55,909 bases of DNA from Acidobacteriaceae bacterium (GTDB lineage Bacteria > Acidobacteriota > Terriglobia > Terriglobales > Acidobacteriaceae): contig PLHQ01000101.1 in assembly GCA_003138975.1 (NCBI GenBank), forward strand, positions 1-55,909, in the 5' to 3' direction. Below the pieces are notes generated by a model that saw only the letters and a program-made list of their open reading frames with translations, had not been told where the DNA came from and ran no database searches. Position numbers and translations under genes: made by a program. Position 1 is the stretch's first letter, and each line of letters opens with the position of its first letter. Of the stretch, positions 42,518 through 51,334 are shown one piece after another.

Positions 42518-44380
42518 TTACTCGGTCAGCAACGTCCTCGCCTCCCACAATTCCGGGAAGAACTTCTTGTCGAGTGTCAGCTTCAAATAAGACGCTCCCG
42601 CACTTCCCCCAGTCCCCATGCGGACGCCGATGATGCGCTCGACCAGTTGAATGTGGCGCAACCGCCAACTCACCACCAGTTCGTCGAATTCTGTGAGCCG
42701 CTCGCACACATCGATCCAGTCGCGATGATGGTGCTCATCCTTATAAAGTGCGTGCACCGCCCGGGCACGGGCTTCGAATCGTTCCCGTTCGGTCGAGCCC
42801 TCGTGGGCGGGCGGCAGCATGCCCATCGCCTGTAATGCCCCAAAGAACACGTCGCGCAGCGAGGGCTCCTCCAACCGGCGCTTCAGACTTGCGTAAGCCT
42901 CCGGAGTGGGTCTGTGATAGCGGAGCATTTTCTCGTCCTTCAAGCCGCACAGGAATTCAATCTCTCGAAATTGCTCGGACTGAAATCCGCTGGCTGGCTC
43001 CAGCAGACCACGAAACGCAAGAAAATGCGTAGGCAGCATCGTTTCCAGAATCGTGAACTGCTCCACCAGCACCCGCGTGATCTCCGTACACCGGCGGAGC
43101 AGCCGCGCTGCTTCGTAAACTTCGTCATGCGATTGTGACGCGGCGCCAGCTCTTCGCAAGTTTGCGACCACGGCATCAAGATCGTGCAGCAATTCCTTGA
43201 ACCACAGTTCGTAGGTCTGATGCACAAGGATGAATAACAGCTCGTCGTGATGGGGTGGCGAAGACTGTGGCTGCTGCAACTCGAGCAATTCCGGAACTCT
43301 TAGATACGAGCTGTACGTCAACTGCCCCGGCTCGGGCGCAATCGGCGAAGAGCCGAGAACTCTCTTATCCGCGGCCTCTGGCGACTCGGCTTCAAGTTTC
43401 AGGAACCGCGTTGCATTCCCGCTCAGCAATTTAGCCTTGGTATGCTGCGGTAAATTGCTTTGTCGAATGAGCGAGCCCACGCGTTCTTCGCCCAGAGGAA
43501 AAGGATAGTCCGAGCCGAGCATCACCTGATCCGCTCCCATTGTTCCCACTAGGAATTGCAGCGCGCGCTGGTCGAACACGGCAGAGTCTGTGTAGAAGCG
43601 GTTGAGATAGTGGCTCGGCGGGTGTTGGCAGTCACCACGCGCGACCGGCTGATGATGCCAGGCATTTTCCAGCCGCCCGAGCAAGAATGCGAAACTTCCG
43701 CCGCCATGCGCGAAACAAATTCGCAGTGAGCTCGGCAGCCGGTCCAATGCGCCACTCAAAATCAGTGCCACCACCGACAGCTGTGTCTCCGCCGGCATGC
43801 CCACCGTCCACGGCATCATGTATTTCGGCATCCGGTCCCGCGCAAACATTTCCCATGGATGGACGAGCACCGCAGCGCCCTCATCGGCGCAGTGATGCAA
43901 GAAAGTGACGACCCCGGGATCATCGAGATTCTTACTTCCTATGTGATTACCAATTTGCACACCTACATGTCCGGCCTGCATGCACCGGCTGAGCTCCTTA
44001 CAAGCAGAGTCAACATCCTGTAGCGGGACTTGGCAAAAAGACTTCAACCTGCTTTTTCCTCGGCTGCAAAGTTCAAGCGCCGCGTCGTTGAACAATTGCG
44101 CACAGTCAAGCGCGTGTTCCACCGGACGCTCATACGCAAACAGCACCGGCGTGGCAGAGATAATCTGCAGGTCAACACCATCCCGATCCATTTCCTGCAG
44201 CCGGACGTCCGGATCCCAACATGCCGAGCAAATATGGCGGAAGAATCGATCTCCCACCATAATGTCCGCCTTCCCCGGCTCGGTATGTTTGATCCAAGGC
44301 CAGTTCGGCGTGCTATAGCGCGCCGCGAGGTCAGGCCATGAGCTTGGGAAAAAGTGATTATGAATGTCGATGACTTGCAT
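42518..44380 (-). CDS. ACMS decarboxylase-tryptophan 2,3-dioxygenase fusion
   Basis: One 620-residue chain holds two enzymes of tryptophan breakdown. Residues 1-~330 are 2-amino-3-carboxymuconate-6-semialdehyde decarboxylase, with zinc ligands H7, H9 (IDIHNHFF), H174 (VHPWEM) and D291 (LGSDYPFPLG) and proton-transfer H225 (AHGGGSF). Each position is within about three residues of the Pseudomonas enzyme. A ~22-residue linker (EAESPEAADKRVLGS) follows. Residues ~353-620 are tryptophan 2,3-dioxygenase: F383 and H387 (LLFILVHQTYELWFKELL), R457 (FLAFRGLL), haem-axial H576 (SWRLRHIQLVERIIG) and GTGGSAGASYL. Both halves look full-length and catalytically complete with no frameshift. Stand-alone genes are the norm. 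It starts 3 bases after nbaC. Confidence 0.95.
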   Translation of the reverse strand: MQVIDIHNHFFPSSWPDLAARYSTPNWPWIKHTEPGKADIMVGDRFFRHICSACWDPDVRLQEMDRDGVDLQIISATPVLFAYERPVEHALDCAQLFNDAALELCSRGKSRLKSFCQVPLQDVDSACKELSRCMQAGHVGVQIGNHIGSKNLDDPGVVTFLHHCADEGAAVLVHPWEMFARDRMPKYMMPWTVGMPAETQLSVVALILSGALDRLPSSLRICFAHGGGSFAFLLGRLENAWHHQPVARGDCQHPPSHYLNRFYTDSAVFDQRALQFLVGTMGADQVMLGSDYPFPLGEERVGSLIRQSNLPQHTKAKLLSGNATRFLKLEAESPEAADKRVLGSSPIAPEPGQLTYSSYLRVPELLELQQPQSSPPHHDELLFILVHQTYELWFKELLHDLDAVVANLRRAGAASQSHDEVYEAARLLRRCTEITRVLVEQFTILETMLPTHFLAFRGLLEPASGFQSEQFREIEFLCGLKDEKMLRYHRPTPEAYASLKRRLEEPSLRDVFFGALQAMGMLPPAHEGSTERERFEARARAVHALYKDEHHHRDWIDVCERLTEFDELVVSWRLRHIQLVERIIGVRMGTGGSAGASYLKLTLDKKFFPELWEARTLLTE

Positions 44381-44383
44381 TCT

Positions 44384-44911
44384 TTACTTACCCGGATGAA
44401 TCCTGCCGCAATGCTTGCATTTGCGTCGACTCTCGTTGCTGTAGAACTGTTCAAATAGAGGCGGCAAATCTTTGACAATGCTCTTCAGCTTTAGTTCCGC
44501 CCGATAAATCAGCTGATGGCAGTTCGGGCAGTACCATTCGAATGCGTCCAGTGATCCCTCCGGGCGCGGCACCTCGATGACGACTCCGATCGTCTCTGCC
44601 GCCCGCTGTGGTGAATGGCGCATGTGCTTCGGCAAAAGAAATATCTCGCCTTCTTTGACCGGTATTTCCAGCGGCGGCTTTCCGGGCGTTTCCATGATGC
44701 GGAGAACAATCGTGCCCTTTAGTTGGTAGAAGAACTCCTCTGTGGGATCGTCGTGATAGTCGCGCCGCTGATTTGGCCCGCCCACCACCGTCACCATCAT
44801 TTCGCCATCTTCCCAAACTTGAGCGTTTCCGACCGGAGGCTTGAGCTTCTCTTTGTTCTCGTCGATCCACGACTGAAAGTTGAACGCTTTCAGAGTTTTT
44901 ATAGATGCCAT
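44384..44911 (-). CDS. nbaC: 3-hydroxyanthranilate 3,4-dioxygenase
   Basis: Non-haem Fe(II) enzyme that opens the 3-hydroxyanthranilate ring to ACMS, the substrate of the decarboxylase encoded next. The 175 residues are a cupin: GGPNQRRDYHDDPTEEFFYQ provides Fe ligands H53 and E59, and PKHMRHSPQRAAE provides H99. The C-terminal rubredoxin-like iron site of bacterial enzymes is intact at C128-C131 (YCPNCH) and C165-C168 (KCKHCG). Positions agree with Ralstonia HAO shifted by two to four residues. Only 3 bases separate it from the fusion gene. Confidence 0.95.
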   Translation of the reverse strand: MASIKTLKAFNFQSWIDENKEKLKPPVGNAQVWEDGEMMVTVVGGPNQRRDYHDDPTEEFFYQLKGTIVLRIMETPGKPPLEIPVKEGEIFLLPKHMRHSPQRAAETIGVVIEVPRPEGSLDAFEWYCPNCHQLIYRAELKLKSIVKDLPPLFEQFYSNESRRKCKHCGRIHPGK

Positions 44912-44922
44912 TGTGTCTCCTA

Positions 44923-45342
44923 TTACTGTGGCTTGTAAGCCATGGCCTTGATCTCGATCAGCAGGTGCGGATGCGGCAACTGGTGCACCGCCACGGTCGT
45001 TCTTGCTGGACCGTCGTATCCGAAGAACTCGCCATACACCTCGTTATAGCCGGCGAAATCATTCATGTTCACGAGATACGCGGAAATTTCGACCACGTCT
45101 TGCAGCCCTGCTCCCGCGCTCTGCAAAATGTCGCGAATGTTTTCGATCACCGCGCGCGTTTGCTCGCGTATGTCAAGCCTCGTGGCCCCGAGTGGATCGA
45201 CTTCGGCGCCTGCAATCGTGTTGTCGGAACGGCGTGCGCTTGCCCCGGAGACGAACAAGAAGTCACCCGCCCGTTTAACGTGCGGATACTTGCCGCGCGG
45301 CGTCGCTTTCCCTTTGACGACTTTGCTCTCCGTCGTGCTCAT
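44923..45342 (-). CDS. RidA-family 2-aminomuconate deaminase
   Basis: In bacterial kynurenine and 2-nitrobenzoate pathways this YjgF/RidA-type protein deaminates 2-aminomuconate to 4-oxalocrotonate. ATG 45342 (139 aa) is used; the longer frame adds a low-complexity N-terminus. Visible are [20 protein letters not shown], the trimer-interface region [20 protein letters not shown] and the binding-pocket Arg in [15 protein letters not shown]. [18 protein letters not shown] is characteristic of the deaminase subgroup rather than general RidA. It sits between the semialdehyde dehydrogenase and dioxygenase genes, 11 bases from the latter. Confidence 0.88.
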   Translation of the reverse strand: MSTTESKVVKGKATPRGKYPHVKRAGDFLFVSGASARRSDNTIAGAEVDPLGATRLDIREQTRAVIENIRDILQSAGAGLQDVVEISAYLVNMNDFAGYNEVYGEFFGYDGPARTTVAVHQLPHPHLLIEIKAMAYKPQ

Positions 45343-45396
45343 CTTGTCCCGGTCGGCCGATCTCGCCGCGGCTGCATTCGCGTGCAACTGTAAAGC

Positions 45397-46851
45397 TCAG
45401 AGCCGAATGCAAATATTATTCAGCTCCGAATAGAAATTGAGTGAATGCATCCCGCCTTCGCGGCCAATGCCAGAAAGTCCAGCACCCCCAAATGGCGTTC
45501 GCAGATCGCGCAAGAACCAGCAATTCACCCACGTGATGCCCACATTCATTTGCTGCGCTACACGATGACCGCGCTTCAAATCGCTGGTCCAGATCGAAGC
45601 CGCGAGGCCGTATTTGGTATCGTTGGCCATAGAGACGGCTTCCTCTTCAGAATCGAACGGCGCGATGTGACACACGGGACCAAAGATTTCTTCCTTCACG
45701 CAGCGAGCCGTCTCAGGCAGTCCAGTATAGATGGTTGGCTGCACGTAGAAGCCGTGATCCCGATCGTCGCCAAATTTCGGAACTCCTCCGCCAGTAACCA
45801 CCGTCGCCCCTTCTTCCCGCGCCAATCGGAAGTAGGAGAGCACTTTGTCGCGATGTTGCGCAGAAATCAGCGGTCCCAGGTTCGTCTCTTCGTCGTTCGG
45901 CCAGCCCGAATGCAGGCGCTCCGCTTTCCGTTTCAGCGCCTCCACAAATGCGCTGAAAATTCTCCGTTCCACATATGCTCGCTCTGCACACAAGCAGACT
46001 TGCCCCGTATTGAGGAACACCGCGTCGGATAATCCGCTGATGGTCTCTTCAAAATTGCAATCCGCGAATACGATTGCCGCGTTCTTTCCACCCAGTTCAA
46101 ACGAAATTGGTTTCACCGTGGGCGCGACCGCTTTCATGATGGCAGCTCCAGTTTTTGATTCTCCCGTAAATGTGATCGCGTCCACGTCAGGATGTTGAGT
46201 GAGAAACTCTCCCGCAGACCCCGGCCCAAATCCATGAACCACGTTATAAACGCCATGCGGAATTCCGGCGTCCTGCATCGCCTCGGAAAGAAGCGTTGCC
46301 GTCGCCGGAGTTTCTTCCGAAGGCTTGACGACCACGGTATTCCCGCAAGCTAGCGCGGGCGCGACTTTCCAGGTGAGCAGCAGGAGCGGCAAATTCCACG
46401 GCGTGACAATACCGACGACTCCCAGCGGTTTGCGCACCGCATAGTTCAGGGCATTTGCCCCGTCGAGTGTTTCCGTCTGAAACGATTCCAGTCCGGCCAT
46501 CTTCACTAAGTCGGCAAAGACGCGGAAATTTGCCGCCGCGCGAGGGATGTCGAGATTTGAAGCCAGGGAAACTGGCTTTCCCGTATCAGCGACTTCGGCT
46601 TGAACGAAGCAATCGAATCGCTTCTCGATCGCATCCGCAACCTTGTGCAATCGCGCCGCCCGCTCGCGGACTGCGAGCCGTCCCCACTCCCCATGCAACG
46701 CCAGCCGAGCGGCATGCACGGCCCCACCCACTTGAGCTTCGTCGGCTGCCGTCACTTTCGCAATCGTCGTCCCGTCCGCCGGATTTATATCCGCGAACTC
46801 TTGTTTCCCGGGCACGAAACTGCCGTCAATGTAATTTTGAATTAACTTCAC
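45397..46851 (-). CDS. 2-aminomuconate 6-semialdehyde dehydrogenase
   Basis: Oxidises 2-aminomuconate semialdehyde, the ACMS decarboxylase product, to 2-aminomuconate. GTG 46851 is used: it is preceded by GGGG at good spacing and lies just downstream of a promoter, while the longer frame runs back into rmlD. The 484 residues contain GIVTPWNLPLLLLTWKVAPA, FTGESKTG, FELGGKNAAIVF with the base Glu, the catalytic Cys in LNTGQVCLCAERAYV, EEIFGPVCHIAPF and FGGAGLSGIGREGG. NTGQVCLCAER is typical of hydroxymuconic/aminomuconic semialdehyde dehydrogenases. First gene of the kynurenine operon. Confidence 0.9.
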   Translation of the reverse strand: MKLIQNYIDGSFVPGKQEFADINPADGTTIAKVTAADEAQVGGAVHAARLALHGEWGRLAVRERAARLHKVADAIEKRFDCFVQAEVADTGKPVSLASNLDIPRAAANFRVFADLVKMAGLESFQTETLDGANALNYAVRKPLGVVGIVTPWNLPLLLLTWKVAPALACGNTVVVKPSEETPATATLLSEAMQDAGIPHGVYNVVHGFGPGSAGEFLTQHPDVDAITFTGESKTGAAIMKAVAPTVKPISFELGGKNAAIVFADCNFEETISGLSDAVFLNTGQVCLCAERAYVERRIFSAFVEALKRKAERLHSGWPNDEETNLGPLISAQHRDKVLSYFRLAREEGATVVTGGGVPKFGDDRDHGFYVQPTIYTGLPETARCVKEEIFGPVCHIAPFDSEEEAVSMANDTKYGLAASIWTSDLKRGHRVAQQMNVGITWVNCWFLRDLRTPFGGAGLSGIGREGGMHSLNFYSELNNICIRL

Positions 46852-46874
46852 GAGATCCCCGGCGGGCTTTCGCA

Positions 46875-46903
46875 ATCGTAGCAGCCAGGCGGAAACGAGG
46901 CAA
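46875..46903 (-). promoter_or_regulatory. sigma-70 promoter of the kynurenine operon
   Basis: On the minus strand TTGCCT (46903-46898), a 17-base spacer and TACGAT (46880-46875) lie in the 64-base gap between rmlD and the dehydrogenase gene. Transcription would start near 46868, about 17 bases before the GTG, so the operon need not depend on rml transcription. Confidence 0.5.
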
Positions 46904-46915
46904 TGTGAGTGGCAG

Positions 46916-47752
46916 TTAACCGCGTCTTTGCTGCAGGTACCGCTGCAACGCGTCTCGCCAGGAAGGCATTTCAATTCCTAGAGCTCGCATACGAGAAGGT
47001 GACAATACGGAATACGCCGGTCGCGGCGCAGGCCGCGCCATCTGCGCACTGCTCACCGGCCGAACACTTGTCGTAAGCCCCGCGCTCCGGACGATCTCTT
47101 GCGCAAACTCAAACCAGGTGCACTCTCCCGCGTTGGTGACGTGCACGATCCCGTTTGCGTTCTGCCTGCACAACTGAATGAGCCCCCGTGCGAGGTCGAT
47201 CACGTATGTGGGACAGCCACGCTGGTCGTTGACCACATCAAGCGCCGGACGACTTGCCGCGAGCTTCAAGATCGTGTCGGGGAAACATGTTCCACCGACA
47301 CCAAACAGCCACGACGTCCTCACGATGCAGCAACCCGGCATCCACTCGAGAAGTTTGATCTCCGCCTCAGCCTTGGTTCGTCCGTATATACTCTGCGGAT
47401 TCCGGGAGTCGCCGGTCTCATAGGGAGTGGTCTTCTTTCCATCGAATACATAATCGGAACTTAAGAAGAGAAGCCGCGCTCCAGCTTCCCGCCCCGCAAC
47501 CGCGACATTCACCGCACCATCGCGGTTCACCGCGAAAGCCAAATCCGGATTGCTCTCACAGCCATCCACATCCGTGTATGCTGCGGACAACACGACCCAT
47601 TCCGGATTTGTCTCCCGCACCAGTTGCTGCACGCGCTTCGCGTCGCGGATATCTGCATCTCGCGAGCCGAGTCCAATGACCGCATCCTTGCTCCACTCAC
47701 GCATGAGCGCCTGGCCGAGCAGTCCGGACGCTCCAAAGATTGTGACTCTCAT
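46916..47752 (-). CDS. rmlD: dTDP-4-dehydrorhamnose reductase
   Basis: Last step of dTDP-L-rhamnose synthesis, an NAD(P)H reductase. The 278 residues are a short-chain-type fold: GASGLLGQALMREW for the dinucleotide, SAAYTDVDGCESNPD, SSDYVFDG, the catalytic YGRTKAEAE (Tyr-x-x-x-Lys), RTSWLFG and DQRGCPTYVIDLA. Fourth gene of rmlBACD; 18 bases follow rmlC. Confidence 0.94.
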   Translation of the reverse strand: MRVTIFGASGLLGQALMREWSKDAVIGLGSRDADIRDAKRVQQLVRETNPEWVVLSAAYTDVDGCESNPDLAFAVNRDGAVNVAVAGREAGARLLFLSSDYVFDGKKTTPYETGDSRNPQSIYGRTKAEAEIKLLEWMPGCCIVRTSWLFGVGGTCFPDTILKLAASRPALDVVNDQRGCPTYVIDLARGLIQLCRQNANGIVHVTNAGECTWFEFAQEIVRSAGLTTSVRPVSSAQMARPAPRPAYSVLSPSRMRALGIEMPSWRDALQRYLQQRRG

Positions 47753-47770
47753 TGATCTATTCGAACCGAT

Positions 47771-48322
47771 CTACTCAAAACTCTCGGCGTCGGACAATGT
47801 CAGGCCTCGCCGATCTTTCGCCGATACGATCGGCTCAACGTCCAGTTCCCAATTGATCTTCAGTTGAGGGTCATTCCAGGCTAGTGTTCGCTCATGCTCT
47901 GGCGCGTAAAAATCGGTCGCCTTGTAAAGGACGTGAGCTTTCTCCGATAGAACTCGGAATCCGTGTGCAAAGCCCACCGGGATCCACAACATTCGATGGT
48001 TCTCACCTGACAATCGCACGGCTTCCCAGCGCCCAAAGTTCGCAGAACCTCGGCGCATGTCGACGGCAACATCCAGAATTTCACCTTCCACTACCCGTAC
48101 CAGTTTTCCTTGCGGGTGCTTCACCTGATAATGCAGGCCTCTTAGAACATTGCGGGAAGAGCAGGAATGATTATCCTGTACGAACCTTTCGCTAATTCCC
48201 GCATCTGCCATGGTTCGCTGGTTGTAGCTCTCGAAGAAAAAACCGCGCTCATCTCCAAACACCCGCGGTTCCAGCACAAACACCCCGGGAAGGGAAGTCA
48301 AGACTTTGTTCACGGCATTCAT
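47771..48322 (-). CDS. rmlC: dTDP-4-dehydrorhamnose 3,5-epimerase
   Basis: Epimerises C3 and C5 of dTDP-4-keto-6-deoxyglucose. The 183-residue cupin has FGDERGFFFESYNQ, the catalytic His in VLRGLHYQ, GEILDVAVDMRRGS, and IPVGFAHGFRVLSE with the second active-site region. Length and order are standard. It lies 29 bases after rmlA and 18 before rmlD. Confidence 0.95.
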   Translation of the reverse strand: MNAVNKVLTSLPGVFVLEPRVFGDERGFFFESYNQRTMADAGISERFVQDNHSCSSRNVLRGLHYQVKHPQGKLVRVVEGEILDVAVDMRRGSANFGRWEAVRLSGENHRMLWIPVGFAHGFRVLSEKAHVLYKATDFYAPEHERTLAWNDPQLKINWELDVEPIVSAKDRRGLTLSDAESFE

Positions 48323-48351
48323 GGCAGGGCAAGTCCCCGAAACCGGATTGA

Positions 48352-49251
48352 TCAGAACACTTTCTCTCGCAAGAGCTGAAGCAAGTATGTGCCGTAGCTA
48401 TTATTCTTCATCGAGTTTCCGACCTTCTCTACCTGTTCCGCCGTAACGTAACCTGAACGGAGCGCAATCTCTTCGGGGCAAGCCACCATCAGCCCCTGCC
48501 TCTTCTCGATCGCCTGAATGTAGAGCGATGCCTCCATCAACGACTCATGGGTTCCGGTGTCGAGCCAGGCCATTCCTCGGCCCATTACAACCACCTCCAA
48601 CTGGCCGCGCTCCAGATATGACTTGTTCACGTCGGTGATCTCCAGTTCGCCCCGCGCACTGGGCCGCAACGACTTCGCGATCTTCACGACCTGATCATCG
48701 TAAAAATAAAGTCCGGTTACCGCGTATCGCGATTTCGGTTGCCGAGGCTTTTCTTCAATGCTGAGAGCCCGGCCGGCTCCGTCGAATTCCACCACCCCGT
48801 ATCTTTCGGGATCATGCACTGGATACGCAAACACGCGCGCGCCCTTCGTTTTGCTCGCGGCCTCCCGAAGGTCTTTCCCCAGGTCATGCCCGTAAAAAAT
48901 ATTGTCGCCCAACACCAGGGCGCAGGCACTGTTTCCCAGAAAAGTCTCGCCCACTAAAAAAGCCTGCGCGATTCCTTCCGGCTTAGGCTGAACCTTGTAT
49001 TGCAAGTGGATCCCAAACTGGCTTCCGTCCCCCAGCAAGGCTTGAAACTTGGGCACGTCCTCTGGCGTACTGATAAGGAGGATGTCGCGAATGCCCGCCA
49101 ACATCAGCGTGCACAGCGGGTAATAAATCATGGGCTTGTTGTAGACCGGAAGCAAGCTTTTGCCCATGGCGTGGGTCACGGGATACAAACGCGTACCCGA
49201 TCCTCCGGCCAGAATAATTCCTTTATAGGTCGTGCTGGTTGATGTTTGCAT
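48352..49251 (-). CDS. rmlA: glucose-1-phosphate thymidylyltransferase
   Basis: Makes dTDP-glucose from glucose 1-phosphate and dTTP, the entry step of rhamnose activation. The 299 residues carry the nucleotide signature [67 protein letters not shown] and [10 protein letters not shown]. Starts 8 bases after the rmlB stop. Short form of ~300 residues, as in classical RmlA. Confidence 0.96.
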   Translation of the reverse strand: MQTSTSTTYKGIILAGGSGTRLYPVTHAMGKSLLPVYNKPMIYYPLCTLMLAGIRDILLISTPEDVPKFQALLGDGSQFGIHLQYKVQPKPEGIAQAFLVGETFLGNSACALVLGDNIFYGHDLGKDLREAASKTKGARVFAYPVHDPERYGVVEFDGAGRALSIEEKPRQPKSRYAVTGLYFYDDQVVKIAKSLRPSARGELEITDVNKSYLERGQLEVVVMGRGMAWLDTGTHESLMEASLYIQAIEKRQGLMVACPEEIALRSGYVTAEQVEKVGNSMKNNSYGTYLLQLLREKVF

Positions 49252-49259
49252 TTTGCGAA

Positions 49260-50339
49260 TTACTTGCGAGGCACTGAAGAAGAATATTGCGTTTCAATCC
49301 ATTTGCGATAGCTGCCGCTGGTAACCCCGCGGACCCACTCGTCGTTTTCCAGATACCATTTCACCGTTTTGCGAATGCCGCTGTCGAAGGTTTCCTTGGG
49401 ACGCCAACCGAGCTCCCTTTCAATCTTACGTGCGTCCATTGCATAACGCCGGTCGTGTCCGGGACGATCCGTGACAAAGGTGATCAGACTGCGGCGGGAA
49501 GACGCAAGCTTCCCGGCCATCTCGTCGACAATATCGCAAATCGTCTCGACGATCTCGAGGTTGCGCTTCTCGTTCCAGCCGCCAATATTATAAGTTTGTC
49601 CCACTCGCCCTCGTTGCAAAACCGTGGCTATCGCATCGCAATGATCCCCCACGTAAAGCCAGTCCCGAACGTTCTGACCATCTCCATAGACCGGCAGCGG
49701 CTTACCGTTGAGAGCGTTGAATATCATCAAAGGTATTAGTTTTTCTGGAAATTGAAAGCGCCCATAGTTGTTGGAGCAATTCGTGGTCAGCGTGGGCAAA
49801 TCGTAAGTGTGTTTATAAGCGCGCACCAGGTGATCGGAGGCCGCCTTCGACGCAGCGTACGGACTGTTCGGAGCGTAAGGAGTGGTCTCGGAAAAAGGAG
49901 GATCCGCTGGCCCCAGCGAGCCGTAGACCTCGTCTGTGGAGACGTGAAGAAAACGAAAGTCCACTCGATCCTTCGCATTCAGCTTTTCCCAGTAGGCGCG
50001 CGTCTCTTCCAGCAGGGCGAAAGTTCCATCGATATTTGTACGGATGAAATCTTCGGGTCCTCTTATCGAGCGGTCGACATGGCTTTCGGCCGCAGAATGC
50101 ACCACCGAGCGTGGCTTTCGCCGATCGAACAGGCTGCGCAACACTGACCGGTCCGCAATATCCCCCTCCACGAACTCGTACCGCCGGTCATGTGCAACGG
50201 ATGCTAGATTGTGAAGGTTACCTGCATAAGTGAGCTTGTCCAAGTTCAGGACAGCAGCCACTTCGCGCTCCATCCAACGCAGGATGAAGTTGGATCCGAT
50301 GAAACCTGCTCCGCCGGTGACGAGGATCGTGTTATCCAT
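49260..50339 (-). CDS. rmlB: dTDP-glucose 4,6-dehydratase
   Basis: Converts dTDP-glucose to dTDP-4-keto-6-deoxyglucose with bound NAD. The 359 residues include [10 protein letters not shown] (NAD), [22 protein letters not shown] with the catalytic Asp-Glu pair, and [17 protein letters not shown] (Tyr-x-x-x-Lys). ATG 50339 places the GGAGFIG motif at the normal position; an upstream GTG at 50369 would add ten residues. First gene of rmlBACD, ~75 bases downstream of a hairpin terminator, with TACAAT (50409-50414, minus) as a possible -10. Confidence 0.95.
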   Translation of the reverse strand: MDNTILVTGGAGFIGSNFILRWMEREVAAVLNLDKLTYAGNLHNLASVAHDRRYEFVEGDIADRSVLRSLFDRRKPRSVVHSAAESHVDRSIRGPEDFIRTNIDGTFALLEETRAYWEKLNAKDRVDFRFLHVSTDEVYGSLGPADPPFSETTPYAPNSPYAASKAASDHLVRAYKHTYDLPTLTTNCSNNYGRFQFPEKLIPLMIFNALNGKPLPVYGDGQNVRDWLYVGDHCDAIATVLQRGRVGQTYNIGGWNEKRNLEIVETICDIVDEMAGKLASSRRSLITFVTDRPGHDRRYAMDARKIERELGWRPKETFDSGIRKTVKWYLENDEWVRGVTSGSYRKWIETQYSSSVPRK

Positions 50340-50413
50340 GAGTGGCAATGCCGCTGAATTGTGTGGCACACTGCGTTTTCAAAGTGTCGGCCTCAAAGTG
50401 GACGTTCCATTGT

Positions 50414-50443
50414 AAACAAAAAGGACGGGAAAGATCCCGTCCT
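50414..50443 (-). terminator. rho-independent terminator upstream of rmlB
   Basis: Stem AGGACGGG / CCCGTCCT (50422-50429 with 50436-50443), 6-base loop, followed on the minus strand by TTTTTGTTT. No minus-strand protein gene ends here: the next one to the right stops at 51335 with an opposite-strand gene between. It therefore ends a short minus-strand RNA or acts as an attenuator in the rmlB leader. Confidence 0.7.
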
Positions 50444-50758
50444 GATGGATTTCCACTTGCCCGGTCGACATAGATTCTCTCCTCCAGGCAGGAGAGGCCG
50501 CGAAACGCCATTCGCGACCAGTATCAGTGGAGCACGATTGCTGCGGAGATTGAACGAGTTTATTTCGAAATGATGGGCTGGAATTCGACAGAGCGTGCAG
50601 CCAGAAAACCGAGCGGACGCGTGGCAGCGCCGGCGCAGGGTTCGCGACAGAAGGCCGCCGTGCACCATGGCGATCCCCGCCAGGCAGAGTGGCTTGCCGG
50701 GGGTCAGCCCAGCCACTCCTGACGCGTAGATAAGCTCGCAAAGTTTCAGGCGTCTCAT
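50444..50758 (-). ncRNA. candidate structured RNA or rmlB leader
   Basis: The ~315 bases before the terminator have no convincing protein and several perfect hairpins: CTCTCCT/AGGAGAG (50475-50494), CGCGAAA/TTCGCG (50497-50514), a long-range AGTGGCT/AGCCACT pair near 50680-50720 flanked by CAGG/CCTG, and GACGC/GCGTC near 50724-50756. A short ORF on the same strand runs through the terminator and looks spurious. I tested it by eye against RNase P, tmRNA, 6S and SRP RNA signatures and found none. Boundaries are approximate. It may be a trans-acting small RNA or a regulatory 5' leader of rmlB. Confidence 0.4.
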
Positions 50759-50813
50759 AATGTCAATTTGAAAACTCTTGGCAGCGCCTGTATAAATCTG
50801 AGGACGGAACTTC

Positions 50814-51203
50814 GTGCCTGACGCCCCACCCAATCCCGGCCGCAATCTACGCCGTCGCCCCCCCACACTTGTAGCGGCTGGCCTGCTTCTCGCGGCTCTC
50901 GCACTGGTCGTCCTTTATACGACGCGCGGAGCGTTCCTGAGTCCATTAGCATTGGTAGTCGTCGCTGCCATCGGCTTAGCCGCATTGCTCTTGCAACTTC
51001 GCCTCCGACCGGACCTTTCTTCTTCAATTCGAGGTCCGCTTTGGCTCAACGGGCTTGGTGTGATCTTCGCTTTGGGGGCGGTGTTCGCGGACTTTCTTCA
51101 TCTCAACGCGGCACTGGTGCCGATTGCCGCACTTGCTGCCGTCGTGTCTTTTGCGGTAAGCGGCATCATCGTCCTCAGCGCTCTGCGCAAAAAGCGGGTC
51201 TGA
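50814..51203 (+). CDS. small membrane protein of unknown function (4 helices)
   Basis: Begins at GTG 50814 and encodes 129 residues. After a Pro/Arg-rich cytoplasmic start, four hydrophobic helices follow (LVAAGLLLAALALVVLYT, LALVVVAAIGLAALLLQL, NGLGVIFALGAVFADFL, ALVPIAALAAVVSFAVSG), ending in a basic tail (RKKRV). No family is recognised. It is monocistronic and followed by a hairpin. Confidence 0.6.
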   Translation: MPDAPPNPGRNLRRRPPTLVAAGLLLAALALVVLYTTRGAFLSPLALVVVAAIGLAALLLQLRLRPDLSSSIRGPLWLNGLGVIFALGAVFADFLHLNAALVPIAALAAVVSFAVSGIIVLSALRKKRV

Positions 51204-51233
51204 AGAAAGGCTTCGGCCTTCCGGCTTCAGCAC

Positions 51234-51266
51234 GCCTTCGTTGTCGAAGGCATACTCTGGTTTTTC
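51234..51266 (+). terminator. weak terminator-like hairpin
   Basis: Stem GCCTTCG/CGAAGGC (51234-51240 with 51245-51251), loop TTGT, then ATACTCTGGTTTTTC, so the T-run is about 9 bases from the stem. It lies 30 bases after the membrane-protein stop. Further inverted CGGCCTTC/GAAGGCCG copies flank it up to 51310. Confidence 0.4.
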
Positions 51267-51334
51267 GGCTGGAATCTGAGAACAAGAAACGCTAAATGCC
51301 CCGAAGGCCGAGAGCTAGGGCCGGAAGCCTGCAG

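Noticed and set aside
44923-45342. General RidA (enamine/imine deaminase) instead of 2-aminomuconate deaminase
   Set aside because: Operon position between semialdehyde dehydrogenase and 3-hydroxyanthranilate dioxygenase, and the SGASARR-x-DNTIAGAE signature, favour the pathway-specific deaminase.
50393-50758. Minus-strand ORF through the structured region before rmlB
   Set aside because: It runs through a strong terminator and multiple hairpins, and the translation is Arg/Cys/Pro-rich without a domain; an RNA is a better explanation.
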